The position numbers were made by a program, and so were the translations under genes. DNA of 43,563 bases from an uncultured Spartobacteria bacterium (GTDB lineage: Bacteria > Verrucomicrobiota > Verrucomicrobiia > Chthoniobacterales > UBA6821), in the NCBI GenBank assembly GCA_903847935.1, contig CAINEX010000023.1:1-43563 (forward strand), written 5' to 3'. Below the pieces are notes generated by a model. That model was not told where the DNA came from. It saw only the letters and a list, made by a program, of their open reading frames with translations, and did no database searches. Positions 1 to 8,369 of this stretch are shown here, one piece after another (positions within the stretch are counted from its first letter, which is position 1; each line of letters starts with the position of its first letter).

Positions 1-993
1 AAGAAATCCGTTGGGGTCATCGGGCTCGGGATTATCGGCTGTCGGGTTGCGGCCTCATTGCGCCGCGCAGATTATCCCGTGGTTGTCTGGAACCGTTCAC
101 CTCGTCCCGAGCCGAACTTCCTGTCCTCCGCCAGAGAAGTCGCTGAGTCAGCCGATGTCATCCAGCTTTTTGTAAGGGATGGCGAGGCCCTCCTGGAAGT
201 GGTGCGCACCATCCTGCCGACACTGGGTGCCGATCATCTGGTGATGAACCACGCGACGGTTGGTCCAGATGAGACGATGGAGGCTGCCCGCCTAGTCTCT
301 GAAGCAGGCGCCACTTTTCTCGACGCCCCTTTCACGGGAAGCCGTGATGCGGCGGCAGAGGGAGAGTTGGTCTACTACGTGGGAGGAGAGGAATCTGCCC
401 TTGAGGCCGCCCGTGCAGTCCTTGAGGCCTCCTCGAAGGTCATCCTGCACACGGGACCTGTGGGATCGGCGACCTATGTCAAGTTGGCGACCAACATGAT
501 CAGTGCCGCCCAAGTCGAGGCGCTTGCGGAGGCTCTTGCTCTGTTGGAGTGTGGTGGTGTTCCGCTCGCATCGCTCAAGGAGGCACTGACTCACAATGTG
601 GCGAACTCGGGCGTGATCGCTGCTAAGTTACCCCTGATGTTGGGGGGAGATTTCACACCCCGGTTCTCTGTAAAAAACATGCTCAAGGACCTGCGCTTGG
701 CGCTCCTGTCGATGAAGGGGAGAGGAATCGATATGCCGGCTACAGCGGCGACCGCCGGGGCACTCATGGGAGCCGTCCAGTCGGGGTGGGCCGAGGATGA
801 CTTTGCCTCCCTCTCGCGCCACTATTCTTATTCCGGAAGCCAGCAGGAGATCCAAACTCTTGATCCCGATGCTTCTCCTGCAAGTGTGCCGACCGTCCCT
901 GCGCTCCACTCAAAGGAAAAGAGGAAGGGCACGCAGGCCACTTCCAAACCCTGGTTCGCTTTCTTTCAACGATCCAAATCCTCCGTATCTTGA
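1..993 (+). CDS. NAD(P)-dependent beta-hydroxyacid dehydrogenase (3-hydroxyisobutyrate dehydrogenase / glyoxylate reductase-like), 5' partial
   Basis: The open frame runs in from the window edge and reads 330 residues to a TGA. A Rossmann dinucleotide motif GLGIIG lies at visible residues 8-13, so only a few N-terminal residues are missing. A substrate-loop segment of the form APFTGSRDAAAEGEL and a conserved catalytic lysine (about residue 161, in GxxGxxxxxxKLxxN) are typical of the beta-hydroxyacid dehydrogenase family. The SGS/TGSR form of the loop resembles glyoxylate/succinic semialdehyde reductases more than true 3-hydroxyisobutyrate dehydrogenases, so these enzymes reducing small aldehydes are the closer guess. 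The last 50 or so residues form a charged, Pro/Ser-rich tail that the family normally lacks. The stop overlaps a possible TTG start of ygfZ, suggesting co-transcription. Family is secure; the exact substrate is not. Confidence 0.85.
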   Translation, partial: KKSVGVIGLGIIGCRVAASLRRADYPVVVWNRSPRPEPNFLSSAREVAESADVIQLFVRDGEALLEVVRTILPTLGADHLVMNHATVGPDETMEAARLVSEAGATFLDAPFTGSRDAAAEGELVYYVGGEESALEAARAVLEASSKVILHTGPVGSATYVKLATNMISAAQVEALAEALALLECGGVPLASLKEALTHNVANSGVIAAKLPLMLGGDFTPRFSVKNMLKDLRLALLSMKGRGIDMPATAATAGALMGAVQSGWAEDDFASLSRHYSYSGSQQEIQTLDPDASPASVPTVPALHSKEKRKGTQATSKPWFAFFQRSKSSVS

Positions 994-1004
994 AAAGCGC
1001 TCCC

Positions 1005-1901
1005 ATGGATGAGGAAAAACTCGGGGAGCAACTCCGGTTAGCCCGATCCGAGGGAGGATGCTTCCTTCTACCACGGCGGTTGCTAATCCGTCTCAGCGGA
1101 ACGGATGCTTTCCGCTATCTCCATGGGCAGGTCACCAGGGATCTCACCCGCCTTGTGCCCGGAGAGGCCCTCGCCGCCTGCATTCTTACCCCCAAGGGGA
1201 AGCTCGCTGCTCCCCTCCTGATCTGGCGTGAAGGGGAGGATTTCCTGCTGGAATCTGCTTCCGAGATCGAGGAGGCATTGCTCGCGCGCTTGGAACGCTA
1301 CATCGTAGCGGATGATGTCTCCATCACCTTGGAGAAACCGAGGCAGGTGGTGCATTGCTTCGGCAAGGTGGCCTTTGAGGGCTCAATATCAAATCAGGCC
1401 GGTCTCCATGTCAGCCGCCTTGGGATGCCCGGTATCGATCGTGAAGTGGGGGAGGGAGACTCATTATGCCAGGTGAGCCTGCTGGATCCTGCCGTCGTGG
1501 AGGCACTCAGAATCGAGAGGTCCCTGCCTGCTTGGGGGTCGGAGTTGAACGGAGAGTTGCTTCCTCCCGAGGCGGGTCTTGACCTGACGCACATTGACTA
1601 CGATCGGGGATGCTACCCGGGGCAGGAGGTTATCTCGCGCATCAAAAGTGTCGGCAAGGTCAACCGCAACCTTCACCTCCTTGTTGCAGCACCGGGAGGG
1701 GGACTCCATCCCGGTCAGGCCGTGCTGAGTCGTGACGGGACTGAGTCTGGCGCCCTGACCAGTGTGACCACCCAGTTTGATACGGGCTCTGTGCTGGCCC
1801 TTTGTTTTTTGAAAAGAGGGGTTGAAGAGCCTCTTTTTGCCTTCGATCCCTTGACCGGATTGAAGAGAGACCTCACCATCTCTAGGAATTCCGGCACATG
1901 A
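1005..1901 (+). CDS. ygfZ: YgfZ/GcvT-like folate-binding protein (Fe-S cluster maintenance, tRNA modification)
   Basis: The 298-residue product has the YgfZ signature DRGCYPGQE near residue 203, including the conserved cysteine, followed by the usual SRIKSVGKVNR segment. YgfZ (COG0354) is a GcvT-fold protein that binds folate and supports repair or assembly of Fe-S enzymes such as the tRNA methylthiotransferase MiaB. It differs from glycine-cleavage T protein by its shorter length and this cysteine motif. I chose the ATG at 1005. A TTG at 990 in the same frame would overlap the upstream stop and add five residues, and neither has a clear Shine-Dalgarno. The stop codon overlaps the ATG of the following cyclophilin gene (ATGA), so the two are probably translationally coupled. 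Confidence 0.88.
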   Translation: MDEEKLGEQLRLARSEGGCFLLPRRLLIRLSGTDAFRYLHGQVTRDLTRLVPGEALAACILTPKGKLAAPLLIWREGEDFLLESASEIEEALLARLERYIVADDVSITLEKPRQVVHCFGKVAFEGSISNQAGLHVSRLGMPGIDREVGEGDSLCQVSLLDPAVVEALRIERSLPAWGSELNGELLPPEAGLDLTHIDYDRGCYPGQEVISRIKSVGKVNRNLHLLVAAPGGGLHPGQAVLSRDGTESGALTSVTTQFDTGSVLALCFLKRGVEEPLFAFDPLTGLKRDLTISRNSGT

Positions 1902-2548
1902 ACATCCGCCCATTTTTCTCCAGCCTCGCCTTGACCGCCTTTTCAGGGATCGCTCTTCTGAGCGGTTGTGCGACCTCGCCACGAGTGGTGGGTAGCGGTC
2001 CTCAGGTAGCCGTGATGCTTGTGAAGGTAGGCAAGGAAAAGAAGCCCCAGCGGATCGTGATCGAGTTGAATGATGGGGCTGCTCCCCAGACGGTCTCAAA
2101 CTTCCGGGACCTTGTCAGCCGTCACTATTACGACGGCATGAGCTTCCACCGTCTGCTTCCGCATCACCTTGTCCAGACCGGAGATCCGAAGACGCGCCAA
2201 TCGCTTCCGGCCAATCTTCTCCAGAAGATTGGAATCGACTTCGGGGACCTTGACCGTGAGGGAACCGGAGGTCCGGGGTACACAATCCCAGCGGAGATTC
2301 GCCTGAAGCTGGAGAAAGGAGCTGTTGCCACAGCACGGCTGCCTGACACGATCAATCCGACACGCGCCTCAAATGGTAGCCAGTTCTTTGTCTGCATCGA
2401 CGCCCTGCCACAACTCAATGGTCAGTATACCGTCTTTGGCCATGTCATCGAAGGACTCAACGTGCTTGATGTCATCAGCGGGCTTCCCGCCAACAGCAAT
2501 GACTATCCCTCCGAGAAAGTGGTGATTCAGTCGATCCGCTTGGAGTAA
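1898..2548 (+). CDS. Cyclophilin-type peptidyl-prolyl cis-trans isomerase, lipoprotein
   Basis: The 216-residue product begins with a lipoprotein signal peptide ending in the lipobox LLSGC (lipidated Cys24), so it should sit on the periplasmic side of a membrane. The remainder is a cyclophilin domain. It has FHRLLPHHLVQTGDP with the catalytic Arg, then GGPGYTIPAEI, then GSQFFVCID, then LNGQYTVFGHVIEG. These are the usual cyclophilin blocks in the usual order. Such enzymes speed proline isomerisation in exported proteins. The start overlaps the ygfZ stop by 4 bp and the gene ends just before a hairpin, so it closes the rightward operon. A segment around residues 145-155 (RLPDTINPTRAS) replaces the more common LAMART-type active-site strand but keeps the following GSQFF block, so activity is still expected. 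Confidence 0.9.
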   Translation: MNIRPFFSSLALTAFSGIALLSGCATSPRVVGSGPQVAVMLVKVGKEKKPQRIVIELNDGAAPQTVSNFRDLVSRHYYDGMSFHRLLPHHLVQTGDPKTRQSLPANLLQKIGIDFGDLDREGTGGPGYTIPAEIRLKLEKGAVATARLPDTINPTRASNGSQFFVCIDALPQLNGQYTVFGHVIEGLNVLDVISGLPANSNDYPSEKVVIQSIRLE

Positions 2549-2585
2549 CACACCCCCCAGCAGGCTTGCTAGGGGATGTGCTTTT
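2549..2585 (+). terminator. Rho-independent-type terminator after the cyclophilin gene
   Basis: Immediately after the stop, CACACCCCCCAGCA and TGCTAGGGGATGTG form a 14-bp stem with two mismatches around a 4-base loop, followed by CTTTT. It separates the rightward operon from the convergent dehydrogenase remnant. The T run is short, so efficiency is uncertain. Confidence 0.6.
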
Positions 2586-2621
2586 GAAGTTGGAGGCGGT
2601 TTCGGATGAAACTCAAAACGG

Positions 2622-3203
2622 CTAGGAAGAGAGTGTCTCCTTCACCGGAGTCAGAGCTCCCTTTCCATTTTTCCAAGAGAGCAGGTTATTGACCAATAGC
2701 CTCGCCATGGCGTTGCGGGTCTCCACGGAAGCTGAACCCACATGGGGCAGGAGGACGACATTCTCCATCTCGAGCAACTCCTTGGGCACTTGCGGCTCAT
2801 CGGTGAAGACATCCAGACCGGCTGCCAGGATTGTCTTGGATTTCAGAGCTCTGATGAGAGCCGCTTCATCAACAGAGGTTCCCCGCCCGATGTTGATCAG
2901 GATGCCGCATGGCCCCAAAGCTTCCAAGATCTCGAAGTTGACCAGCGAAGTAGTTTCAGGCCCTCCCGGGGTGACGACGATTAGGATATCGACCTCACGG
3001 GCCAAGGATAGGAGGCTGGCGTGATAGATGTAGGGAACATCACGTTTGGTTCTATTGTGGTAGGAGAGGGAGACTCCGAAGCCCTCAAGCCTTCGGGCGA
3101 TGGCACTCCCGATACGTCCCAGACCGAGTCCCGTCAGAAGTGAGAGACAATCAGGCTTTTCTCTGTAAAGCGACTTGCTGTTTACTTGCCAGATAGACTG
3201 CAT
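2622..3203 (-). pseudogene. N-terminally truncated D-isomer-specific 2-hydroxyacid dehydrogenase (NAD-binding domain only)
   Basis: The 193-residue frame contains only the nucleotide-binding half of a D-2-hydroxyacid dehydrogenase. It has GLGRIGSAIARRL (Rossmann), then NIGRGTSVDE with the catalytic Arg, then DVFTDEP, then LLPHVGSAS with the catalytic His. Family members are about 310-330 residues, with a split N-terminal catalytic domain of about 100 residues before the Rossmann fold. Here the roughly 30 residues before GLGRIG do not resemble that domain. An in-frame TAA lies about 15 codons upstream of the ATG, and a tRNA-Tyr gene begins less than 90 bp upstream. The N-terminal domain has therefore probably been lost by deletion or rearrangement. 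A functional shortened protein cannot be excluded because the remaining frame is intact. Confidence 0.7.
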
Positions 3204-3291
3204 TTCTTTGCAAAAGCTAGCATAGTCGTGCGTGAAGCTAAAATCACAAGATTACCTCTAGAGCCTTTATTTTACTGGCTGTAAGAGGAAC

Positions 3292-3373
3292 TGGGCAGGA
3301 GTGGATTCGAACCACTGAAGGCGATGCCAGCGGATTTACAGTCCGCCCCGTTTGGCCACTTCGGTACCTACCC
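3292..3373 (-). tRNA. tRNA-Tyr (anticodon GTA)
   Basis: On the minus strand the acceptor GGGTAGG pairs with CCTGCCC (one T-G pair), with discriminator A. The anticodon arm reads GGACTGTAAATCC, giving GTA (plus-strand positions 3337-3339). It has a long variable arm, as expected for a bacterial class II tRNA-Tyr, and a T arm containing GGTTCGAATCC. Length is 82 nt. The 3' CCA is not encoded, since CAGTTCC follows. Confidence 0.95.
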
Positions 3374-3485
3374 GTTTTCCTTTGCTCTAAGAGCAATGGG
3401 GGATGAAAGGATGCAATCTCTTGTTCCAAGCGTCCATCAGAAAGTGCATTGAAATTTCTTGGGAAACGTCCCGATTTAAAACGGA

Positions 3486-5810
3486 TCAGAAATTATCGAT
3501 TTTTGGAGCTCCAAAGAGCTGGAAGCGCTTCTTCCTGGGCGAAGGAGTTGGTGAGGGTTTGAGATTTTCCACCAGGGAGGAGGCTTTGTCACCGAGATCG
3601 GATGATCCTCCTTCCACGGAACTCGCCTTCATAATCGACTCATTGGAATCGACAACTATGGGCTGGATCATGACAACCAACTCGCTTCTGGTTCTATTGT
3701 TTGCGTTATGACCGCCAAGCAGTCCTCCGACCAAGGGTATTTTGCTGAGGTATGGTATGCCCTCATCGGAAGTTGTTTTGTTATCCGTGATCAACCCCCC
3801 CAGAACAATGGTGGATCCACTGGGAACCCGGACCGTCGTTGTCAGTTCCTGAGTATTGATGACAGGAACCTCATTCCCCCCAACGTTGTTGGTCTGGCCA
3901 AGGGTATCGTTCTTCTGGGCGATTACCAAGTTGACCTCCTTGTCGGAGTTAATCAGGGGGATGACTTCCAACTTCAGAACGACCGGTTGATAGACGACCG
4001 TCGTGTTGATGGAGGTCAGGGGATTGGTTCCCGTGCCGCCAACCTGTTGGGAGGAGCTGTTGCCGGGAACAGGCACGTTTTGTCCCGAGAAGATCGTCGC
4101 CTTCTTGTTGTTACTTGTGTAAATGCAGGGTCTGGAGAGGATCCGGAATTTTCCGGTCGTTTCAAGAAAGTGGGCGTAGGTCAGAACATTTTTGGCAACG
4201 TACCCGAAGACATTGAGTCCATTGATTCCCTGAATGAGCCCTGCGGCATTCGTGGCCCCGCCAATCCCGGCCGTAATAAGGCTATTCAAGTTAGGGGTAG
4301 TTGCGGCGACATTGAGATTGTTTGTTCCCGTAGTCCCTATTTTTGCAAACCAGTTAGCCCCGTAGTCGACCCCGTTATCGAGTTCGAGGTTGCCGATGAT
4401 GGCGGCCAGATAGACCTGTTTGGGCCGTTGGTCGAGGAGATCAATGATTTGCTTGGCCTTCGCCTTACTCTCGGGTGGGCCATAGACAATGATGCTATTG
4501 GCGCTGGCGTCCGCAATGATGCTGGTGGAGCCGATCGTCACCGACTGAGGAGCACTCTGCTTTGCCTCCTCGGTGAGTCTATCGGGTGTGTTGGCAACAC
4601 CTCCGGAGGTAGTTGAGGTCGAGGAGTTTTGAGTTTGGCTCTGACTCTGAGGTGTTGGCTGAGACTGAGATTTTGCCGAGCTGCCCGAATTGGAGCCAGC
4701 CTCCTCATCCTTGCCCTTGAGCATGTCCTCCAGCACGGGAAAGAGATCGGTAACCGAGAGATAATTAAGAGGGCGGACAAGCGGTTGGTCAACATCCATG
4801 GGCTGATCAAGCTTCGCGATGAGTTCCCGGAGATACTTGTAATTCTCGGCCTTCACGATCACCAGGATCCTGTTGGTGCGCTTATCAGCGATGAACTGGG
4901 CCTTGCCAGAAAGCAGGTGAGCATCTCCGCCTCCGCTTGAGACGACAGCCCCCTGATTTGCTTGCGGCTGGCCGGCAGGACGAGGTGCTGACGACGTTCC
5001 TCCCTCCTTGCCGAACATCTGATTGAGGGTTTCAACGACTTTGTCGGCACTCGCTCTTTGGAGTTGAATGAATTCCGTGATGATCTGGCTCGGTTCGTGA
5101 TCCACGACCTCAAGCAGGCTGAGCGCCTTGCGGATGACCGGAGTCTTGTCGGTGATGACAATGGCCCCTGTATTGGGAACGCCCACGAGTGAGCCATAGG
5201 CATTGAACTGAACGACTCCCTGAAGGATCTGCACCGCCTCGTCTGGAGCCAGAAAGCGCAGTGGCTTGTAAAAGCTCACCAGCTTATCTCCATCCTGAGG
5301 GAGCTGTGATTCCTCCAGATAGAGCGGCAGTCCTTCAGATCGCGGTGGTCGGCTTGGACCAAGGATCTTGACCGTCTTGCCGTCGACGGGGACGAGTGTG
5401 TAGCCGTTGAGGAGCAGGGAGCTTTCAATGAGGGAAATGGCCTCCGGCTGAGGGATGGGATCGTTGACCATGATGGAGAGCTCAGGGCCGGCAAGATTGG
5501 AATCCCTGATAATCCGTTTGCCGGTAAGCTTCTCATAAACAGTGAGGACTTCAGCTACCGAGGTATGAGGAAACTGGATCGAGATGGGATCGCCGGAAGT
5601 AGCTGTCGGCGTGGTGAGGGTGGCGGCGGGGGTAGCGGAAGCGGGAGCCGCAGTGGACGGCATTAGTGGCTGGTTACGACTTGCCGGAGCCTGGGATGGG
5701 GGGGGGGGAAGCTGAGCTAGCAGGGAGACAGATGTCATCAGGAGGGCTAGGGAGATTGTGGCCGACCCTAAAGATCGAGGTCGAAGCATTCTGATGGTTG
5801 AATCATTCAT
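3486..5810 (-). CDS. gspD: Type II secretion system secretin GspD
   Basis: The 774-residue product should form the outer-membrane gate of the T2SS. After a signal peptide (about 1-32) and a Pro/Ala/Thr-rich linker come N0 (about 76-150), N1 (about 176-238) and N2/N3 repeats. These include the secretin repeat ADKRTNRILVIV and an inserted Gln/Ser/Thr-rich linker at about 370-405. The C-terminal secretin domain follows, with VPSGSTIVLGGL and GIPYLSKIPLVGGLLGG. It is the last gene of the gsp operon, 18 bp after the GspC-position gene. The start at 5810 follows the usual layout, and a second ATG lies seven codons in. An 11-C tract encoding four prolines (residues 35-38) sits just after the signal peptide. 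Slippage there would frameshift the whole secretin. Confidence 0.95.
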   Translation of the reverse strand: MNDSTIRMLRPRSLGSATISLALLMTSVSLLAQLPPPPSQAPASRNQPLMPSTAAPASATPAATLTTPTATSGDPISIQFPHTSVAEVLTVYEKLTGKRIIRDSNLAGPELSIMVNDPIPQPEAISLIESSLLLNGYTLVPVDGKTVKILGPSRPPRSEGLPLYLEESQLPQDGDKLVSFYKPLRFLAPDEAVQILQGVVQFNAYGSLVGVPNTGAIVITDKTPVIRKALSLLEVVDHEPSQIITEFIQLQRASADKVVETLNQMFGKEGGTSSAPRPAGQPQANQGAVVSSGGGDAHLLSGKAQFIADKRTNRILVIVKAENYKYLRELIAKLDQPMDVDQPLVRPLNYLSVTDLFPVLEDMLKGKDEEAGSNSGSSAKSQSQPTPQSQSQTQNSSTSTTSGGVANTPDRLTEEAKQSAPQSVTIGSTSIIADASANSIIVYGPPESKAKAKQIIDLLDQRPKQVYLAAIIGNLELDNGVDYGANWFAKIGTTGTNNLNVAATTPNLNSLITAGIGGATNAAGLIQGINGLNVFGYVAKNVLTYAHFLETTGKFRILSRPCIYTSNNKKATIFSGQNVPVPGNSSSQQVGGTGTNPLTSINTTVVYQPVVLKLEVIPLINSDKEVNLVIAQKNDTLGQTNNVGGNEVPVINTQELTTTVRVPSGSTIVLGGLITDNKTTSDEGIPYLSKIPLVGGLLGGHNANNRTRSELVVMIQPIVVDSNESIMKASSVEGGSSDLGDKASSLVENLKPSPTPSPRKKRFQLFGAPKIDNF
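5698..5708. repeat. 11-base homopolymer (G11 on +, C11 in gspD coding strand)
   Basis: Eleven consecutive G on the plus strand encode part of Pro35-Pro38 of GspD, directly after the signal peptide. It is the longest mononucleotide run I noticed in the window and lies early in a 774-codon gene, where slippage of one or two bases would truncate the product. Confidence 0.9.
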
Positions 5811-5828
5811 GAGGTGGTAGGATTTAGC

Positions 5829-6473
5829 CTATTTGGGTGCTGCGTTCTGTTGGGGAGCAATCACGGGACGGCGGATGATGCGGCGTGTCGGTGGTATGGT
5901 GGGCTGCTGGCCTGGTTGACCCTGTGCCGTAATGGGTTGTTTCGGCAAGGATGGAAGAGGGGGAAGTTGAACAGGGCCTCTGCCCGGCGTCTGGGGAGCG
6001 CCGGCGACAGGGGATCCGGGTGCGGGTTGTGGTGCAGCCTCAAGGTAGGAAATCGTTCCTGTTTCGGTGCCGACCCTGATCGTGGCCTTGGTGGGTTGCG
6101 TTGTTCCTTCGCGTTGAATGGAGACCAACATCATGTTCTTTGCATTCGGGGTGCTGGTCAGAAGCTCTCGACTCTGATCTGTGCGGTCAAAGACAAAAAT
6201 CTGCTCCTTTCCCCCGATCGTGATCATCCCCGTGATGGCATAGCGCTCGCTGAGGGGGGAACTTTCCTCAGCCGTTGGAAGCGCAAACGGGGATTTCGAA
6301 ATCAGGGACTGGAATCGGGAGATCTCTCGGGGCCTCTCCCAAGCGGCAGGATTATCCGCAGCAGAGGCCTCGGGTTGATGGGTGAGTAGGAGCAGGGCAA
6401 TGCCGAGCATCCCCATCGGGAAGGATGGTCTCGTACGAGAGAGGAGATCTGGAATTTTCAGGGAGCTCGTCAT
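5829..6473 (-). CDS. Exported T2SS-associated protein in the GspC position
   Basis: The 214-residue product has a hydrophobic N-terminal segment (about residues 19-31), ending in a possible signal-peptidase site (EASA-AD) or acting as an anchor. A short globular region follows (about 50-145), then a Pro/Gln-rich tail with RRIIRRP near the end. The region ITGMITIGGKEQIFVFDR resembles in outline the small beta homology region of GspC, which contacts the N0 domain of GspD. In classical operons gspC lies directly before gspD, as this gene does. That is positional inference; sequence similarity is weak and I see no PDZ domain or coiled coil. It overlaps the GspM-like gene by 4 bp (ATGA), so it belongs to the same operon. 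Confidence 0.55.
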   Translation of the reverse strand: MTSSLKIPDLLSRTRPSFPMGMLGIALLLLTHQPEASAADNPAAWERPREISRFQSLISKSPFALPTAEESSPLSERYAITGMITIGGKEQIFVFDRTDQSRELLTSTPNAKNMMLVSIQREGTTQPTKATIRVGTETGTISYLEAAPQPAPGSPVAGAPQTPGRGPVQLPPLPSLPKQPITAQGQPGQQPTIPPTRRIIRRPVIAPQQNAAPK

Positions 6474-7030
6474 GGCGCGGTGGAATGAGCGGAACCGGAC
6501 GATCCTCCCTCTGATCTAAAAAACTGTTTCAGCTCCAGCTCAACGATCACATTCGGGGGTTGGGCATCGCTCTTTATGACTAGCTTCTCGATGGAGCGCC
6601 ATGCGGTCGGGGTCTGGAGGGCAAAAAGCATCCTGACAACCCCTTCAAAGGGACCTGCAAATTTGGCCTGCAGAGAGACGGTCTTGCCCTGAGGAGTCTC
6701 CTCGGGCGGGGTAAGGTTCTCTTCCGTCACCTTGAGTCCGGCTTTTTCGGCCTCGTTGCGCTCCGTTTTTAGCAATTCGGCGCTGGCATCATCTGTGGAC
6801 ATCTCCTGCATGGGATGAGAGTTGATCCATTTCTCCGCAGGTTGGAGGGCCTGTTCCGTAACTAGCCAGGCTTGTTGGGAAGCAAGTTGATTTTTTGCGC
6901 TCTGAATGGAACGCTGAAGGTCAGCTCTCGCTTGAAAAAAGGCATGCAGTCCGAGCATGTTCAGGGCGAAAAAAACCAACCCGGACAGGATTAGCAAAAG
7001 TTTTTTCTCACTCGGGGCCAGTTGGCGCAT
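6470..7030 (-). CDS. GspM/PilO-like T2SS inner-membrane assembly protein
   Basis: The 186-residue product has a cytoplasmic N-terminus (MRQLAPSEKKLLL) and one membrane helix at about 10-31. A helical, probably coiled-coil stretch spans about 32-60, and the C-terminal periplasmic domain looks ferredoxin-like (about 95-175). This is the architecture of GspM and PilO. The AxSEKxLLL pre-membrane motif is common in GspM. It overlaps the GspL-like gene by 23 nt and the following gene by 4 nt. GspM pairs with GspL in the inner-membrane platform, which this order supports. Sequence conservation in the family is low, so the name rests on topology and position. Confidence 0.7.
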   Translation of the reverse strand: MRQLAPSEKKLLLILSGLVFFALNMLGLHAFFQARADLQRSIQSAKNQLASQQAWLVTEQALQPAEKWINSHPMQEMSTDDASAELLKTERNEAEKAGLKVTEENLTPPEETPQGKTVSLQAKFAGPFEGVVRMLFALQTPTAWRSIEKLVIKSDAQPPNVIVELELKQFFRSEGGSSGSAHSTAP

Positions 7031-8369
7031 TGTGTCGGGTTCCTTCCATGTCGAATCGAACGCTGTTCTTCCCGGCCAACTGAGGTTGGCCCGCGTTCCA
7101 TTCGTATTCCTGAAGAAGGGGGTTGGCCTTCAGTTGTTCGATAAAGCGGTAGGCCTGACTCACGTCGGTAGCCTCTCCGGAGATTTGGAGGCGTCCCTGT
7201 TCGAGAGAGAAAAGCGTCAACCTGACCTTCCCCTCCTCCGTGGGTGTGGCGACCGCAGAGAGAAGATCAAGTGCATAAGTAGCGGGATCGACTGATCGCC
7301 TGAGAGTCTGCCACTGCTCCGATTCCAATTTGGCTTTTTTAGCCAAAGGATCCAGAAGAGCCGTTTCCGAGCGGATCTTTTTCAAGGCATGATGCCGAAT
7401 CATCAGGTCCCCACTCCCCCAGATCAGGAGAATAAGGTAAAGAAGAACAACCCCCTTCACCAAGGAGAGGAGCCTCGCATTTTTTTGGAACTGCAGGCGG
7501 AGGGCAACAGCTTCAAGCGGCGGTAAGTCCATCGCCTCCTGGGGAAGATCAGGCGTTGGATCTGAGCCCGTCCCCGGAAGTTGGCTTTTCTGAACATTAG
7601 CATTTGGAAATGCCTGGTGCAGTTCCTTGGAGCACCTCTCCAGCAGCGTACTCGGAACGCTTTTCATGGTGATGACGGCCGGCGGGTGCTCGATTATTTG
7701 TTCGGCGGTCAACCTCAAGGCCACCCGCTTGGCAAGCGCTCCCAAACTTCCCTCCCTGACTCCGCAGAACCAGACCGGTTTCCCATTCCGGAAAAAGGCG
7801 AGATGAAGGGTTCCCCACTCTCTCCAGAGCACCAGATCAGCTGAGGGATCGGCACCCAGGGTGCGGATCGGTAGTTCAAAACGATCGGCCTTTCTCCAGT
7901 CCTCGGGCAATCCTACTCCGTTGAATGGTTCCTCAACCGCCACGGCAAGCACCAACCGGCGATCCTCCCGTTCACAGACCGGTATGACGAGGAGGGAATC
8001 CTCCATCCCTTTGCGGAGTAGGTGCCTTCCGGAGAGTTCCAGGAGGACCAACTCCCTGACATTCCCCCCGGTTGCGATCCAAAGCGGCCAGGCAAAGAGG
8101 AACGTCGAGGGAATGGCAATGACCCGTTCCGAGAGGGGAGGGACCCGATCCTGAGTGAGAAGGGGAGAGAATGTACCGTCTGGTGATCTCAACCATCGCT
8201 CCCAAGTCAGAGGCTCTGAGCCAGGTCGTTCCACAACAAGGCAGCCTTTGCCCTTCTTGGGGATATCACGGGAACTGCCGCCGATGTCAGGGGGCTGATT
8301 ACCCCCAGATAAGATGTCCGGTTCTTCTTCCCCGGAGGCATGGTTCGCTTGTTCCTTAAGGAGGCTCAT
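7008..8369 (-). CDS. GspL-like (PilM-PilN-type) T2SS assembly-platform protein
   Basis: The 453-residue product has a long soluble N-terminal region (about 1-305) without a signal peptide. One membrane helix follows (about 308-328, rich in V/L/I), then a helical stretch and a periplasmic ferredoxin-like domain (about 365-435, ending QAYRFIEQLKANPLLQEYEW). That is the layout of GspL, whose cytoplasmic actin-like domain recruits the ATPase GspE and whose periplasmic part pairs with GspM. The C-terminal part reads like a PilN/fimbrial assembly domain. The cytoplasmic half shows no motif I can recognise beyond its place in the chain. It overlaps gspK by 4 bp and the GspM-like gene by 23 bp. Confidence 0.75.
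   Translation of the reverse strand: MSLLKEQANHASGEEEPDILSGGNQPPDIGGSSRDIPKKGKGCLVVERPGSEPLTWERWLRSPDGTFSPLLTQDRVPPLSERVIAIPSTFLFAWPLWIATGGNVRELVLLELSGRHLLRKGMEDSLLVIPVCEREDRRLVLAVAVEEPFNGVGLPEDWRKADRFELPIRTLGADPSADLVLWREWGTLHLAFFRNGKPVWFCGVREGSLGALAKRVALRLTAEQIIEHPPAVITMKSVPSTLLERCSKELHQAFPNANVQKSQLPGTGSDPTPDLPQEAMDLPPLEAVALRLQFQKNARLLSLVKGVVLLYLILLIWGSGDLMIRHHALKKIRSETALLDPLAKKAKLESEQWQTLRRSVDPATYALDLLSAVATPTEEGKVRLTLFSLEQGRLQISGEATDVSQAYRFIEQLKANPLLQEYEWNAGQPQLAGKNSVRFDMEGTRHNAPTGPE

Noticed and set aside
3708-4616. 302-codon open frame on the plus strand
   Set aside because: It lies antisense within gspD, which has full domain evidence; the product looks like shadow translation.
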